From Pseudobdellovibrionaceae bacterium (GTDB lineage: Bacteria; Bdellovibrionota; Bdellovibrionia; Bdellovibrionales; UBA1609), in contig JAMLIO010000006.1 in the NCBI GenBank assembly GCA_023954155.1, forward strand, positions 124,001 through 188,000: a DNA stretch of 64,000 nucleotides. Direction: 5' to 3'. Made by a program: the position numbers and the translations under genes. Each line of letters starts with the position of its first letter. Position 1 is the first letter of the stretch. The notes beneath the pieces are model-generated. The model had not been told where the DNA came from, searched no databases, and was given only the letters and a program-made list of their open reading frames with translations. Positions 43,827 to 51,837 of this stretch are shown here, one piece after another.

Positions 43827-44840
43827 ATGAGTACACCCCCTTCTTTTATCACTGCAAATGAAGCGGTTAACGCCTTGAAAAATGGCGAACTTGTCGCTCT
43901 TCCGACAGAAACCGTCTACGGACTTGCGGCCCCTATCGACAATCCCCAAGCTTTGGAACATATTTTTAAACTTAAAGAGCGTCCTCTATACGATCCCCTG
44001 ATCGTCCATATCAGTGACTTAGGTATGCTACATCAAGTGGCCCAAACTCAAAACTCTCCAGCACTGGTCACTTTAGCTGAACACTTTTGGCCTGGCCCTC
44101 TGACTTTGGTCTTTCCAAAAAATCCACAAGCTGTTTCAGACTTGATCACTTCAGGGCAAGATACTGTGGCTGTCAGAATGCCTCGTCATAGTGCTGCCCT
44201 TGAGGTGATTGCTAGGCTTGGTACTCCACTTGCCGCTCCCAGCGCAAACCCTTTTAAAAAAACCAGCCCTACAACAGCCGCTTTGGTGCAGCAGTACTTC
44301 CCTGACCTTAAAGTTTTAGACGGTGGCGAATGCCAAGTGGGGATTGAGTCCACTATCGTACGCCAGATCGACCCTCATACCGTAGAAATTTTACGTCCAG
44401 GAATGATCACAGCCGAAGATATGCGCGGCATCCCTCACTGGAACTTTGAAATCACCACCAACTTTAATGCCCAAGGCCCTGGGTCCATGAAAGAGCATTA
44501 TCAGCCACAAAAACCTTTATTTTTGATTCGGGGCTCTGGTGATTTACCACCACACTTGCGTTTACAGGCTTTGCAAAAAAATTTAGAAATCTCTTTTCTA
44601 CAAAAATACAAACTCAACGAGCGACTGCATAAACTCAACATCCACGAGATTGCCCTTCACAATGATCCGCTGCTGGCAGCTAGATACATCTATCGACAGC
44701 TTCTGGAAGAAGGGGAGCAGGCCGACATTCTTTACATTTATTGGGATCAGACACAAAAAAACACCGAAGCTTGGCAAAGTATTTTAAATCGTCTCGAAAA
44801 AGCCGCAGTCAAAACTATTCTAGCCGAACAGCCGAATTAG
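43827..44840 (+). CDS. L-threonylcarbamoyladenylate synthase, Sua5 type
   Basis: A 337-residue enzyme of the YrdC/Sua5 family, which makes the threonylcarbamoyl-AMP used for t6A in tRNAs. PTETVYGLAA, KERP, WPGPLTLV, AVRMPRH, APSANPF and VGIESTIV are conserved. Beyond about residue 210 is a Sua5 C-terminal domain, unlike the shorter TsaC. The stop TAG lies inside the first units of a GAATTA microsatellite, so copy changes by whole units keep the stop. Confidence 0.9.
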   Translation: MSTPPSFITANEAVNALKNGELVALPTETVYGLAAPIDNPQALEHIFKLKERPLYDPLIVHISDLGMLHQVAQTQNSPALVTLAEHFWPGPLTLVFPKNPQAVSDLITSGQDTVAVRMPRHSAALEVIARLGTPLAAPSANPFKKTSPTTAALVQQYFPDLKVLDGGECQVGIESTIVRQIDPHTVEILRPGMITAEDMRGIPHWNFEITTNFNAQGPGSMKEHYQPQKPLFLIRGSGDLPPHLRLQALQKNLEISFLQKYKLNERLHKLNIHEIALHNDPLLAARYIYRQLLEEGEQADILYIYWDQTQKNTEAWQSILNRLEKAAVKTILAEQPN

Positions 44841-44971
44841 AATTAGAATTAGAATTAGAATTAGAATTAGAATTAGAATTAGAATTAGAATTAGAATTAG
44901 AATTAGAATTAGAATTAGAATTAGAATTAGAATTAGAATTAGAATTAGAATTAGAATTAGAATTAGAATTA
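44834..44971. repeat. GAATTA microsatellite, 23 perfect copies
   Basis: A run of 138 bases made of 23 exact copies of a six-base unit. The first copy holds the stop codon of the Sua5 gene. In other frames it reads as a Glu-Leu repeat on the plus strand or an Asn-Ser repeat on the minus strand, both chance. Confidence 0.98.
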
Positions 44972-44978
44972 TTGTGAC

Positions 44979-45033
44979 GTGAAATAGTGAAATAGTGAAA
45001 TAGTGAAATAGTGAAATAGTGAAATAGTGAAAT
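44979..45033. repeat. GTGAAATA tandem repeat, about 6.9 copies
   Basis: Six exact eight-base copies (44979-45026) and a partial seventh. It starts seven bases after the GAATTA run and ends 10 bases before the start codon of the esterase gene, so unit loss or gain changes the leader length and any upstream reading frame. Confidence 0.97.
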
Positions 45034-45043
45034 TAAGGTAAGC

Positions 45044-45730
45044 ATGAAGTATTTAAAAGAGTCAAAATCAGATTTAAATTATATTGAGTTTTTTAATGAT
45101 GTGGACTACCCCACCGTAGTTTTACTTCATGGCTATGGTGCTAATGCCAGAGACCTTGCAGGAATTGCACAAATCGCAGAATTTGAAGCTCTAAATTTGA
45201 ATTGGATTTTTATTGAAGCCCCACTCAGTCCACCAGAGCTTGCCATGATCAATGGTCGAGCATGGTTTGACGTGAACATTGCGCATTTTCAAAATTTGAT
45301 TTTGCAAAATAAATTTGAAGAGTACTATAGCCGCACACCAGAAAATATTGATTATTTACAAGATACATTGGAAATCTTTTTTCAGGAAAAGTACCTTAAT
45401 GAAAACAATATGATCCTCGGAGGCTTTAGCCAAGGTGCCATGGTTGCTACAGACCATCTGTATGAGAAAAAACTAAGACCCTTAGCCCTACTCTACCTTT
45501 CTGGTACCGTCATTCGCGAAGGCCTATGGAAAACTCAAACTCTAGAAAACCTAAAAATCTTCCAAAGCCACGGCCGCTTTGATGACGTCCTACCCGTCCA
45601 AGGAGCCCTGCACTTTAAAGACATCGCCAAATCCAACCACCACAAAATTCACATCTTTGACGGCGGCCACGAAATCCCACCCAATATTCTTTTTGAACTG
45701 TACAACTTCTTAAAAGAACTCCAAGGCTAG
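45044..45730 (+). CDS. Alpha/beta-hydrolase, carboxylesterase/phospholipase type
   Basis: A 228-residue hydrolase. The oxyanion-hole HGYGANARD, nucleophile elbow GFSQG, the Asp in GRFDDV and the His in GGHEIP give the usual catalytic triad. It resembles the YpfH/lysophospholipase group. It has no signal peptide, so it is likely cytosolic. SD AAGG is close to the ATG, right after the octamer repeat. Substrate unknown. Confidence 0.85.
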   Translation: MKYLKESKSDLNYIEFFNDVDYPTVVLLHGYGANARDLAGIAQIAEFEALNLNWIFIEAPLSPPELAMINGRAWFDVNIAHFQNLILQNKFEEYYSRTPENIDYLQDTLEIFFQEKYLNENNMILGGFSQGAMVATDHLYEKKLRPLALLYLSGTVIREGLWKTQTLENLKIFQSHGRFDDVLPVQGALHFKDIAKSNHHKIHIFDGGHEIPPNILFELYNFLKELQG

Positions 45731-45734
45731 ATGC

Positions 45735-45946
45735 CTTAAAGTCCGTTACGAGTTTTAACTTTAAGATTCTCTATACCCTTCGATGCCGACGCAGCAGAGC
45801 GGGTGCAAAGCGTCTTCGGCACGCGTTACCCTCTGTGACCTTCGGTCCCACAGGCCAACGCGCGTCGGATACGCATTGCTCGCCTCTGAGGTCGACATCG
45901 AAGGGTATAGAGAATCTTAAAGTTAAAACTCGTAACGGACTTTAAG
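45735..45946. repeat. 51-bp perfect inverted repeat between convergent genes
   Basis: 45735-45785 and 45896-45946 are perfect reverse complements over 51 bases, and pairing continues for about four more bases with one mismatch. The centre also folds on itself: GCGTT/AACGC and CTGTG/CACAG around TTC (near 45841). The right arm includes the last 24 bases of the reductase gene, stop included. The left arm begins 4 bases after the esterase stop. Either strand's transcript would form a long hairpin. Confidence 0.95.
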
Positions 45947-46996
45947 ACGCTTGGTGATGGGGATCGCCTGGCAGGACAAAGTTTTCCCGTCTTTATAGTC
46001 TTCGGGCATCAACATCCCCGTGTCAGGCTGCCGAATGGCCCCCTCTAAAACTGTGCACTGACAAGAAATACAAGTGCCCTCAAGACAAGAGTAGGGAGGA
46101 TCAAAGCCTTCTCTAAGTAAAGCCTCTAAGACAGTTTCGTTTTCGTTGGGAGTGACTTCCACATCTGTAAAATCAATTTCAGCTTCGATCTTTTCACAAG
46201 GTCCCAGCTCTTGGCCTTCGGTTTTTCCGACGATGACATCATCTGTGTTTTCTAAATCTAAAGAGGCACTGGTCACAAAACTTTCTTTGCGGATCTGTGA
46301 ATGATCATAACCTTTTTGTCCCAAGAAAGCTTCAATGGCTTCCATAAAACCTTCGGGACCACACATATAAAAAATAGGGTCTTCAGGGCTTTGCCATAAA
46401 AGGTAAAGTCTTTCTAAAATGGTGGTTCCAAGTCTTCCCGAAGAGACATTCTCCCAATCTGGAGTCTGCCCCGTAAACACCCACTTCACGCTGAAACGCG
46501 GACAGGTCTCTTCTAATTGTTTTAATGTGGACTTAAAAATAACTGAAGCTTCGTCTTTGTTGGAATAAATCAAAGTGACTCGTGGTGCTCCTTGCTTAAG
46601 CAAAGAACGAATCATGGAATATATGGGGGTAATTCCACTTCCTGCTGCAAATAAAATATGATGACGATCTAAAGATCCTGGCGTAAACATCCCCACTGGC
46701 GGGGTTACAATCAAGCTCTCTCCCTCTTGGACTTGATCTACAAGGTATGTGGACATCTTACCCTGTGGGACCTTTTTTAAAGTCACCGACAAGGTGTCAT
46801 CCACCTCTGGTGATGAACTTAAGGAATAACTGCGCACCACTTTTTCACCATTGATGTCAGCTTGAATACCCACAAACTGACCGGCCTTATATTTTAAAAA
46901 CTTTTCGCGAGCGTCTGACGGAATTTCAAAATACAAAGATACAGCATCTGTTGCTTCAATCACTTTTTTACTTATTTTTAGTTTATACTCTGCCAC
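45923..46996 (-). CDS. Ferredoxin-NADP reductase-like protein with C-terminal 2Fe-2S domain
   Basis: A 357-residue flavin oxidoreductase like PaaE and Hcr. RSYSLSS binds FAD, GSGITPI and FYMCGPEGFM are in the NAD(P)H domain, and the C-terminal plant-type ferredoxin has CLEGTCISCQC and a fourth Cys in LSCQ. It passes electrons from NAD(P)H to an oxygenase or another partner. It is the last gene of the four-gene run with dapF. Its final eight codons lie in the inverted repeat. Confidence 0.87.
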   Translation of the reverse strand: MAEYKLKISKKVIEATDAVSLYFEIPSDAREKFLKYKAGQFVGIQADINGEKVVRSYSLSSSPEVDDTLSVTLKKVPQGKMSTYLVDQVQEGESLIVTPPVGMFTPGSLDRHHILFAAGSGITPIYSMIRSLLKQGAPRVTLIYSNKDEASVIFKSTLKQLEETCPRFSVKWVFTGQTPDWENVSSGRLGTTILERLYLLWQSPEDPIFYMCGPEGFMEAIEAFLGQKGYDHSQIRKESFVTSASLDLENTDDVIVGKTEGQELGPCEKIEAEIDFTDVEVTPNENETVLEALLREGFDPPYSCLEGTCISCQCTVLEGAIRQPDTGMLMPEDYKDGKTLSCQAIPITKRLKVRYEF

Positions 46997-47036
46997 GTCT
47001 CTTCCTCATTCACAGCTTAGGCCCATTTAGACGCTT

Positions 47037-47975
47037 TTACCAAAATTCAGCAAGGTCTATTTGTTTTTTTTGTATTATTCGTGCAGGACCACTCAAAATG
47101 GTACTTTCTGTCATGTCATTTACATTTAAAACGCCACCAGGCATACGCACTTCGATAGGGAAAGCAAACCCCATCTGTTCATGGGCGTAATAGGCTGCGG
47201 CCATAGCTCCCGTACCACACGCCATGGTCCAATTCTCTACACCTCTTTCAAAGGTCACCGCTCCCACTTTTTGTACACTGGGCGTAGGCCAGACCAGAGT
47301 GACATTGGCCCCTTTTTCATTCCACTCTTTGGGAAATCTTAAGTTCTTCGCGAGGTCCTTCCAGCTCTGGCTGTCTTCAAAATGAATTTCACCTTCAGAA
47401 TAAATTTCAGGATTATCAGGAATGAACACCACCAGATGGGGAACACCTGAATTGTAAAGATAATGCCCTGTGGATGTTTTCCCTAAAGATTCCACTCGAC
47501 GCAGGCTCACACTCACTTGTTCTTCACTCAAGATGTGCGCCTTGATAGGAATTTCTGAAGCCAAGAAAGCAATCTGTGGTTTCGACTCAATGTGTTTGTA
47601 AAACCACCAACTGACCGCCCGCGCCGCATTCCCGCACATCTCGGCAGGACTGCCATCAGAGTTAAAAAACTTCCATGTAAAATCATAGGGGTAAGCCTCA
47701 TCATTTTTTGCAGTAGCTCGGCCCATTAAATCCATATCTGACGTACTCTCGTTTGAAATTGCCTCTGGCCTTGAAAGAGGTGATCCTACATGCACCTCTT
47801 CTGGCAGCAAGAGGATCACGCCATCAACGGGGTGACCCAAGGCCGTGGCACTGAGGTTTTGAATGAACTTTGCAGAAAGAATAAGAGCTTTGTTCTTCTC
47901 AAACAGTTCTTTTTCAGATTTAAACGAAAGCAGAGCAAAGGTGTTCTTTGCCCCGTCAATTTCAAAGATTTCCAT
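47037..47975 (-). CDS. dapF: Diaminopimelate epimerase
   Basis: A 312-residue enzyme that converts LL- to meso-diaminopimelate for lysine and peptidoglycan. The two catalytic cysteines are in SPAEMCGNAARA and TMACGTGAMAAA. NSDG and the C-terminal GPARII are normal. It is 24 bases downstream of the coiled-coil gene and 40 bases before the reductase gene, on the same strand. Confidence 0.94.
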   Translation of the reverse strand: MEIFEIDGAKNTFALLSFKSEKELFEKNKALILSAKFIQNLSATALGHPVDGVILLLPEEVHVGSPLSRPEAISNESTSDMDLMGRATAKNDEAYPYDFTWKFFNSDGSPAEMCGNAARAVSWWFYKHIESKPQIAFLASEIPIKAHILSEEQVSVSLRRVESLGKTSTGHYLYNSGVPHLVVFIPDNPEIYSEGEIHFEDSQSWKDLAKNLRFPKEWNEKGANVTLVWPTPSVQKVGAVTFERGVENWTMACGTGAMAAAYYAHEQMGFAFPIEVRMPGGVLNVNDMTESTILSGPARIIQKKQIDLAEFW

Positions 47976-47999
47976 GGGTTACTTTTACTGCACCTTCGG

Positions 48000-50507
48000 C
48001 TAAACTTCAACCGTAACGGGAGTCTCTTTTGGTGCGTCCTCCTGGTTTTTGTTTATGGCCTGATCCTTAGGTGGCAGTGGTGGAGCCTCCCAGAAGTCCT
48101 GATGCTGTAAGGCCATCTCTAGCTTCTGCGTGTTCACTTCCACTTCTTGGCTATAAGAACTTAGGAGTTTCTCGCTGACCTGTCTTTGCTCATCTAACTT
48201 AGTTCGTAGCTCTTCATAATGGGCACGAATCGAACCGAAAACATTGGGACTTGCCAGAAGTTCATCCAACTTACTGATCTCAGCATTTAAACTTTTTAAA
48301 AACTCGGTCATAGGATTCAAATTAAGAGTCTGACGGATCACTCCCATGCACTCTTCCACTTGCTCGGCAATGAAACCTTTATTGGCATCTAACCAACTTC
48401 TGTAATCCACCAATTTACTTTCTCTGGCCATGTATTCTTTTTCACGTTGCAAGTACTCTTTCACCTTCATTGCAACTTCTTTGGCCATAGATTGTGCAGC
48501 TCTTGCAGAATGGTTTGCCGTTTCCACATCTGCCTTTAAGATATGATTCTCAGCTAAAATCTTCTTCTTATCTTCGTCAAAATGAGCCACCTTAGCCTGC
48601 AAAGCCACAAGCTCTTTTTCTAATTTCCGACTCTTCATCTGTTCAGCAGAAAGTTCTTTTTGCATTTCAGCCAAACTTTGGCTCGCACGACTTCCTACAT
48701 CTTTAAGGTGTTCCACCTTGGTTTCAAGATGTTCAGCACGTTTTTCAAGAGTTTGTTTTTCTCTCACAGCATCCTTATGCGCAAGCTTTAACTCTTCAAA
48801 ATTATAGTTTAGTTCCTGCTCTATTTTTTTAAGCTTGGTCACCTGATGGGTAAGGTCTTCTTTTGTGCCCTTAAGCTCAGCAAGTTCAAGAATGTGCTGT
48901 TCAATGGTTTGTTTTTGCTCTTGGATCTGCTCGGCATTGTCAGCCAAGGTCTGTTCCACTTCAACCATGTTTTCCTGATAGGACTTCATGGTGGCGGTCT
49001 CGTGCTTTAAGTTTTCTTCTAAGAGTACAATCTTATGCTGCTGTGTTTTACGGCTATCACTGAGCTTCTGGACATGCTCTTTTAGTCTCTCAATCAAGGC
49101 CAGTGCTTGAGCCTTCTCGTCCACTTCTTTTTGGATCGCCAGTTGGGCGTTGTCTAATTCGGACTTCTGTTGATAGATGGTCTCGGTCAAGGTCTCGTTG
49201 GCATTGTTTAAAAATACAATCTGCTTGGTCTTTTCATCAAATTGAATCTCTAAATCCTGAAGGCGTTTCACCACCTCAGTGTACATTCTGATTCTTTCTT
49301 GAATCTCTGTGTTTTTCTGAGCCACAGTCTGCATGAGTTGCTCTTCAAGTTCCTGCTTGGCAGCCGTCATGGATTTTAGCTCTTTTTCCAGAGTAAAAAC
49401 TCTTTGCAGATGACGTTCGATTTCTTTTTTATTCTTAGCCACTTCAGCGTTTAAAGCATCAATCTTTTGAATGAACTTCACTTCGCCCGCAATACGGTCT
49501 TTTTGTTTTTCGATGACGGTTTTACACTCTTTTAAAACTCTTTGTAACTCATCGTTTTGAGTCTTAAAGGAAGCCAACTCTCGTCTCTGTTCATCAAAAT
49601 TTGTAGTTAAAGTTTTATTTTGCTCTCGTAAAACCAAGTGTTTTTGATGAAGCTCTGCACCTTCAGTGGCTTTAGTTTTAAGCTCAGTCCCAAGCTTAAC
49701 CAAACTTTGCTTTTGCTCTTCGATCAGTCGAAGTTGCTCAGAGTGCTTCTTTTGTAATCCCCTCACCTCATCCACATACGACTGTTTATGGGCGGCGATC
49801 TGCTTGATCTCTTCAGATAAGTTTTTAGTTAAGACCGTAAGACGATCGTTTTCAGCCTTGATCTTTTGACTTTGATCTTTCACCGCAAGACCTTCTTGTT
49901 CCATCTGCGCTAAAGTCTTTTTAATCTTTTCTTCTTGATGCTTGAGACGGAAGTTTTCTGCTTTGTACTGGTCATTGATCTTTTTAAGTTTTTGAACAAT
50001 ATCGTTTACGGCCTGAGTCTTTTTGGTGTCAGCGCTGCTTTTAGAGTTTAACTCTGTCACTAGTTTTTGAATCTGTTGAGCTTTGCTCTGAAGCTCTTGT
50101 TCTTGTTTTCTATAGCTACGGAAAAGACGAGTGTATTCTTCTAACATCTTGGCGTTTTTATTCTGTAAAAGAACGTTCTGTCTTTCTAACTGTGCATTCA
50201 TGGGTCCTACTCCTACAGATCCTGCGCGCGCGGGAACGCGTTGTGAATTTTGAGAAACGGCCTGAGACTGGGCGTAATGCGAGTCTCGAGAAACAGTCTG
50301 TGGTGAGGTATGACGTGAGTCCAAAGTCCCTGCGCGCGACTGTCTGTAGTGAGATGTCTCAGCATAGATTGGTGGCGCTGAAGCAGCTCGTGAATGTGCA
50401 GCTGGCCTCGCCCCAGCCATGTCAAACTCTAGGTCAGATACGGTCAGTGTATCGCTTAGCTCATCTAACAGGTCTAAAAAATCGTCTTTTTGATATCCTT
50501 GCTTCAT
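48000..50507 (-). CDS. Large coiled-coil protein, possible cytoskeletal or scaffold filament
   Basis: 835 residues with no signal peptide. After a short acidic N-terminus (DDFLDLLDELSDTLT) and a low-complexity segment, about residues 110-780 are nearly continuous heptads with Leu, Glu, Lys and Gln, interrupted only by short kinks. This is what intermediate-filament-like and scaffold proteins look like. Its ATGA start overlaps the stop of the GYF-like gene, so the two are produced together. Confidence 0.75.
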   Translation of the reverse strand: MKQGYQKDDFLDLLDELSDTLTVSDLEFDMAGARPAAHSRAASAPPIYAETSHYRQSRAGTLDSRHTSPQTVSRDSHYAQSQAVSQNSQRVPARAGSVGVGPMNAQLERQNVLLQNKNAKMLEEYTRLFRSYRKQEQELQSKAQQIQKLVTELNSKSSADTKKTQAVNDIVQKLKKINDQYKAENFRLKHQEEKIKKTLAQMEQEGLAVKDQSQKIKAENDRLTVLTKNLSEEIKQIAAHKQSYVDEVRGLQKKHSEQLRLIEEQKQSLVKLGTELKTKATEGAELHQKHLVLREQNKTLTTNFDEQRRELASFKTQNDELQRVLKECKTVIEKQKDRIAGEVKFIQKIDALNAEVAKNKKEIERHLQRVFTLEKELKSMTAAKQELEEQLMQTVAQKNTEIQERIRMYTEVVKRLQDLEIQFDEKTKQIVFLNNANETLTETIYQQKSELDNAQLAIQKEVDEKAQALALIERLKEHVQKLSDSRKTQQHKIVLLEENLKHETATMKSYQENMVEVEQTLADNAEQIQEQKQTIEQHILELAELKGTKEDLTHQVTKLKKIEQELNYNFEELKLAHKDAVREKQTLEKRAEHLETKVEHLKDVGSRASQSLAEMQKELSAEQMKSRKLEKELVALQAKVAHFDEDKKKILAENHILKADVETANHSARAAQSMAKEVAMKVKEYLQREKEYMARESKLVDYRSWLDANKGFIAEQVEECMGVIRQTLNLNPMTEFLKSLNAEISKLDELLASPNVFGSIRAHYEELRTKLDEQRQVSEKLLSSYSQEVEVNTQKLEMALQHQDFWEAPPLPPKDQAINKNQEDAPKETPVTVEV

Positions 50508-51001
50508 ACTTTTTCCGTTTTCGCTTTTTTATTAAGGTCTATACGCTCGCCTTCCATATCCGTAATGTCATCTTTGATTCTGAAGTTTAACTTTGACTTG
50601 ATGGACTCATACAAATCCGTCACGCCTGTAAGTCGGGCCTTAGATTCTGCCTGCTCTGAATGGGCTTGGGATTGATGTTGTTTATAAAAATCTGTCAGAT
50701 GCTCTCGCTTTATGCCTGAAATTTGCACAAATTCCTCATCCGACATTTTAAGAGCTTCCTCGGCGATAGGGACATTGAACACTTCCATGTCTGCAATCTT
50801 TGACCACGTCGACTGCCCTTGCTGCCATACATGGTGATCTTTAGAGAGAAAGCCCCTTCTTAAGAAGATCAGAACACTATTAGTAGTGAAAGGACCAAAA
50901 TGTTTTTGTTCTCGAAAGACAAACCAGCTGTCAGCCTTCGATCTGGCTGTTGGGCTGGAGTTGGTTTTTTTTTCTGGACATTGTGACTCTTCACTGTTCA
51001 T
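50504..51001 (-). CDS. GYF_2/DUF4339-like protein
   Basis: 165 residues, cytosolic. Residues about 25-75 (WFVFREQKHFGPF, VLIFLRRGFLSKDHHVWQQG, WSKIADM) match the GYF_2 (DUF4339) fold, which in bacteria is a small adaptor. The rest is charged and helical. It overlaps the coiled-coil gene by 4 bases. It may bind a proline-rich partner, but none is identified here. Confidence 0.75.
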   Translation of the reverse strand: MNSEESQCPEKKTNSSPTARSKADSWFVFREQKHFGPFTTNSVLIFLRRGFLSKDHHVWQQGQSTWSKIADMEVFNVPIAEEALKMSDEEFVQISGIKREHLTDFYKQHQSQAHSEQAESKARLTGVTDLYESIKSKLNFRIKDDITDMEGERIDLNKKAKTEKV

Positions 51002-51186
51002 GTCTAAATGCTAAAACATAATCTAACTTATGGCTATATGTAGAGATCGCATTCTTGTAATTTTCAACGCGGACCCACTTTTTTTAAGGCTCCAACTGGT
51101 CAGCTCCATTTAAAGAGCCTTTTATATACAAAAATGCCTGTATTTTTAGACGAGACTATGGTCTAGAAAAGCCCTGAAATCCGCTC

Positions 51187-51837
51187 CTAAAGCCGAAAGT
51201 GGAAGCCCACCAATAAACCCATTTCATTCATAGAAGCAGGAACCGTTGAGTCGCTCATGATCGTGGTATTGTAAAACAATTCGGGCCTAAGAATCAGATT
51301 CGACTTCCATTGCCAGTCGACTCCAAAGTGAGCACCAAAATACACCCCTGAAGAAGAGATAGTTTTAACCACTTCACCTTCACGACTGGCACTCCCGTGC
51401 GCCACACCTGTACCAAACCCTGCAAAAGGAGCCCAACCTCGCACAACAAAAGAGGTCGACATGTCTTTGTGAGGAATGAAAGGCGCTGGATTCTTAAAAT
51501 ATCTTCTGACAGTAAAGCCCGAAAAACCCATTCCCATTGAGAATGGTCCCATGCGCCCACCTCGACGATGCCCTAAGGCCACACTCCACTTTTCGTGAAT
51601 GAAAGTTTCAATGCTGATCCCCAACATCAAAGGCCCTTCAGTCCTTGATAAAGAGTACACATCCCCCGCTACAGTGACATCTTTGTTCAGCGTCTGATTA
51701 CCAAATCCAGCAGATATCCCATAAATAAAATCAGGTTTAAATTTAAAGCCCGCATGGGCTTCTTCAAAGCCCAAACCCACAAAAATGAGAACTACAGATA
51801 ATAGCCAACGTGAATTATGCAGCAACTTGACCCTCAC
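51187..51837 (-). CDS. Outer-membrane beta-barrel protein
   Basis: About 216 residues starting at a GTG at 51837; the longer frame begins at an ATG at 51867, which has GGAAG too close to it. From the GTG a signal peptide (WLLSVVLIFVGLGFEEAHA) stands at the right place. The mature protein has glycine-rich alternating strands (IYGISAGFGNQ, MLGISIETFI, GYFG-like stretches) and ends FHFRL, a typical barrel C-terminus. It overlaps the 3' end of the FliG-like gene and may be co-translated. Confidence 0.7.
   Translation of the reverse strand: MRVKLLHNSRWLLSVVLIFVGLGFEEAHAGFKFKPDFIYGISAGFGNQTLNKDVTVAGDVYSLSRTEGPLMLGISIETFIHEKWSVALGHRRGGRMGPFSMGMGFSGFTVRRYFKNPAPFIPHKDMSTSFVVRGWAPFAGFGTGVAHGSASREGEVVKTISSSGVYFGAHFGVDWQWKSNLILRPELFYNTTIMSDSTVPASMNEMGLLVGFHFRL

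Noticed and set aside
44741-45045. Open frames with long Glu-Leu or Asn-Ser repeats on both strands
   Set aside because: They are produced by the 23-copy GAATTA microsatellite and overlap the end of the Sua5 gene; no RBS or family signal supports them.
50192-50590. Plus-strand frame of 132 codons
   Set aside because: It is antisense to the starts of the coiled-coil and GYF-like genes.
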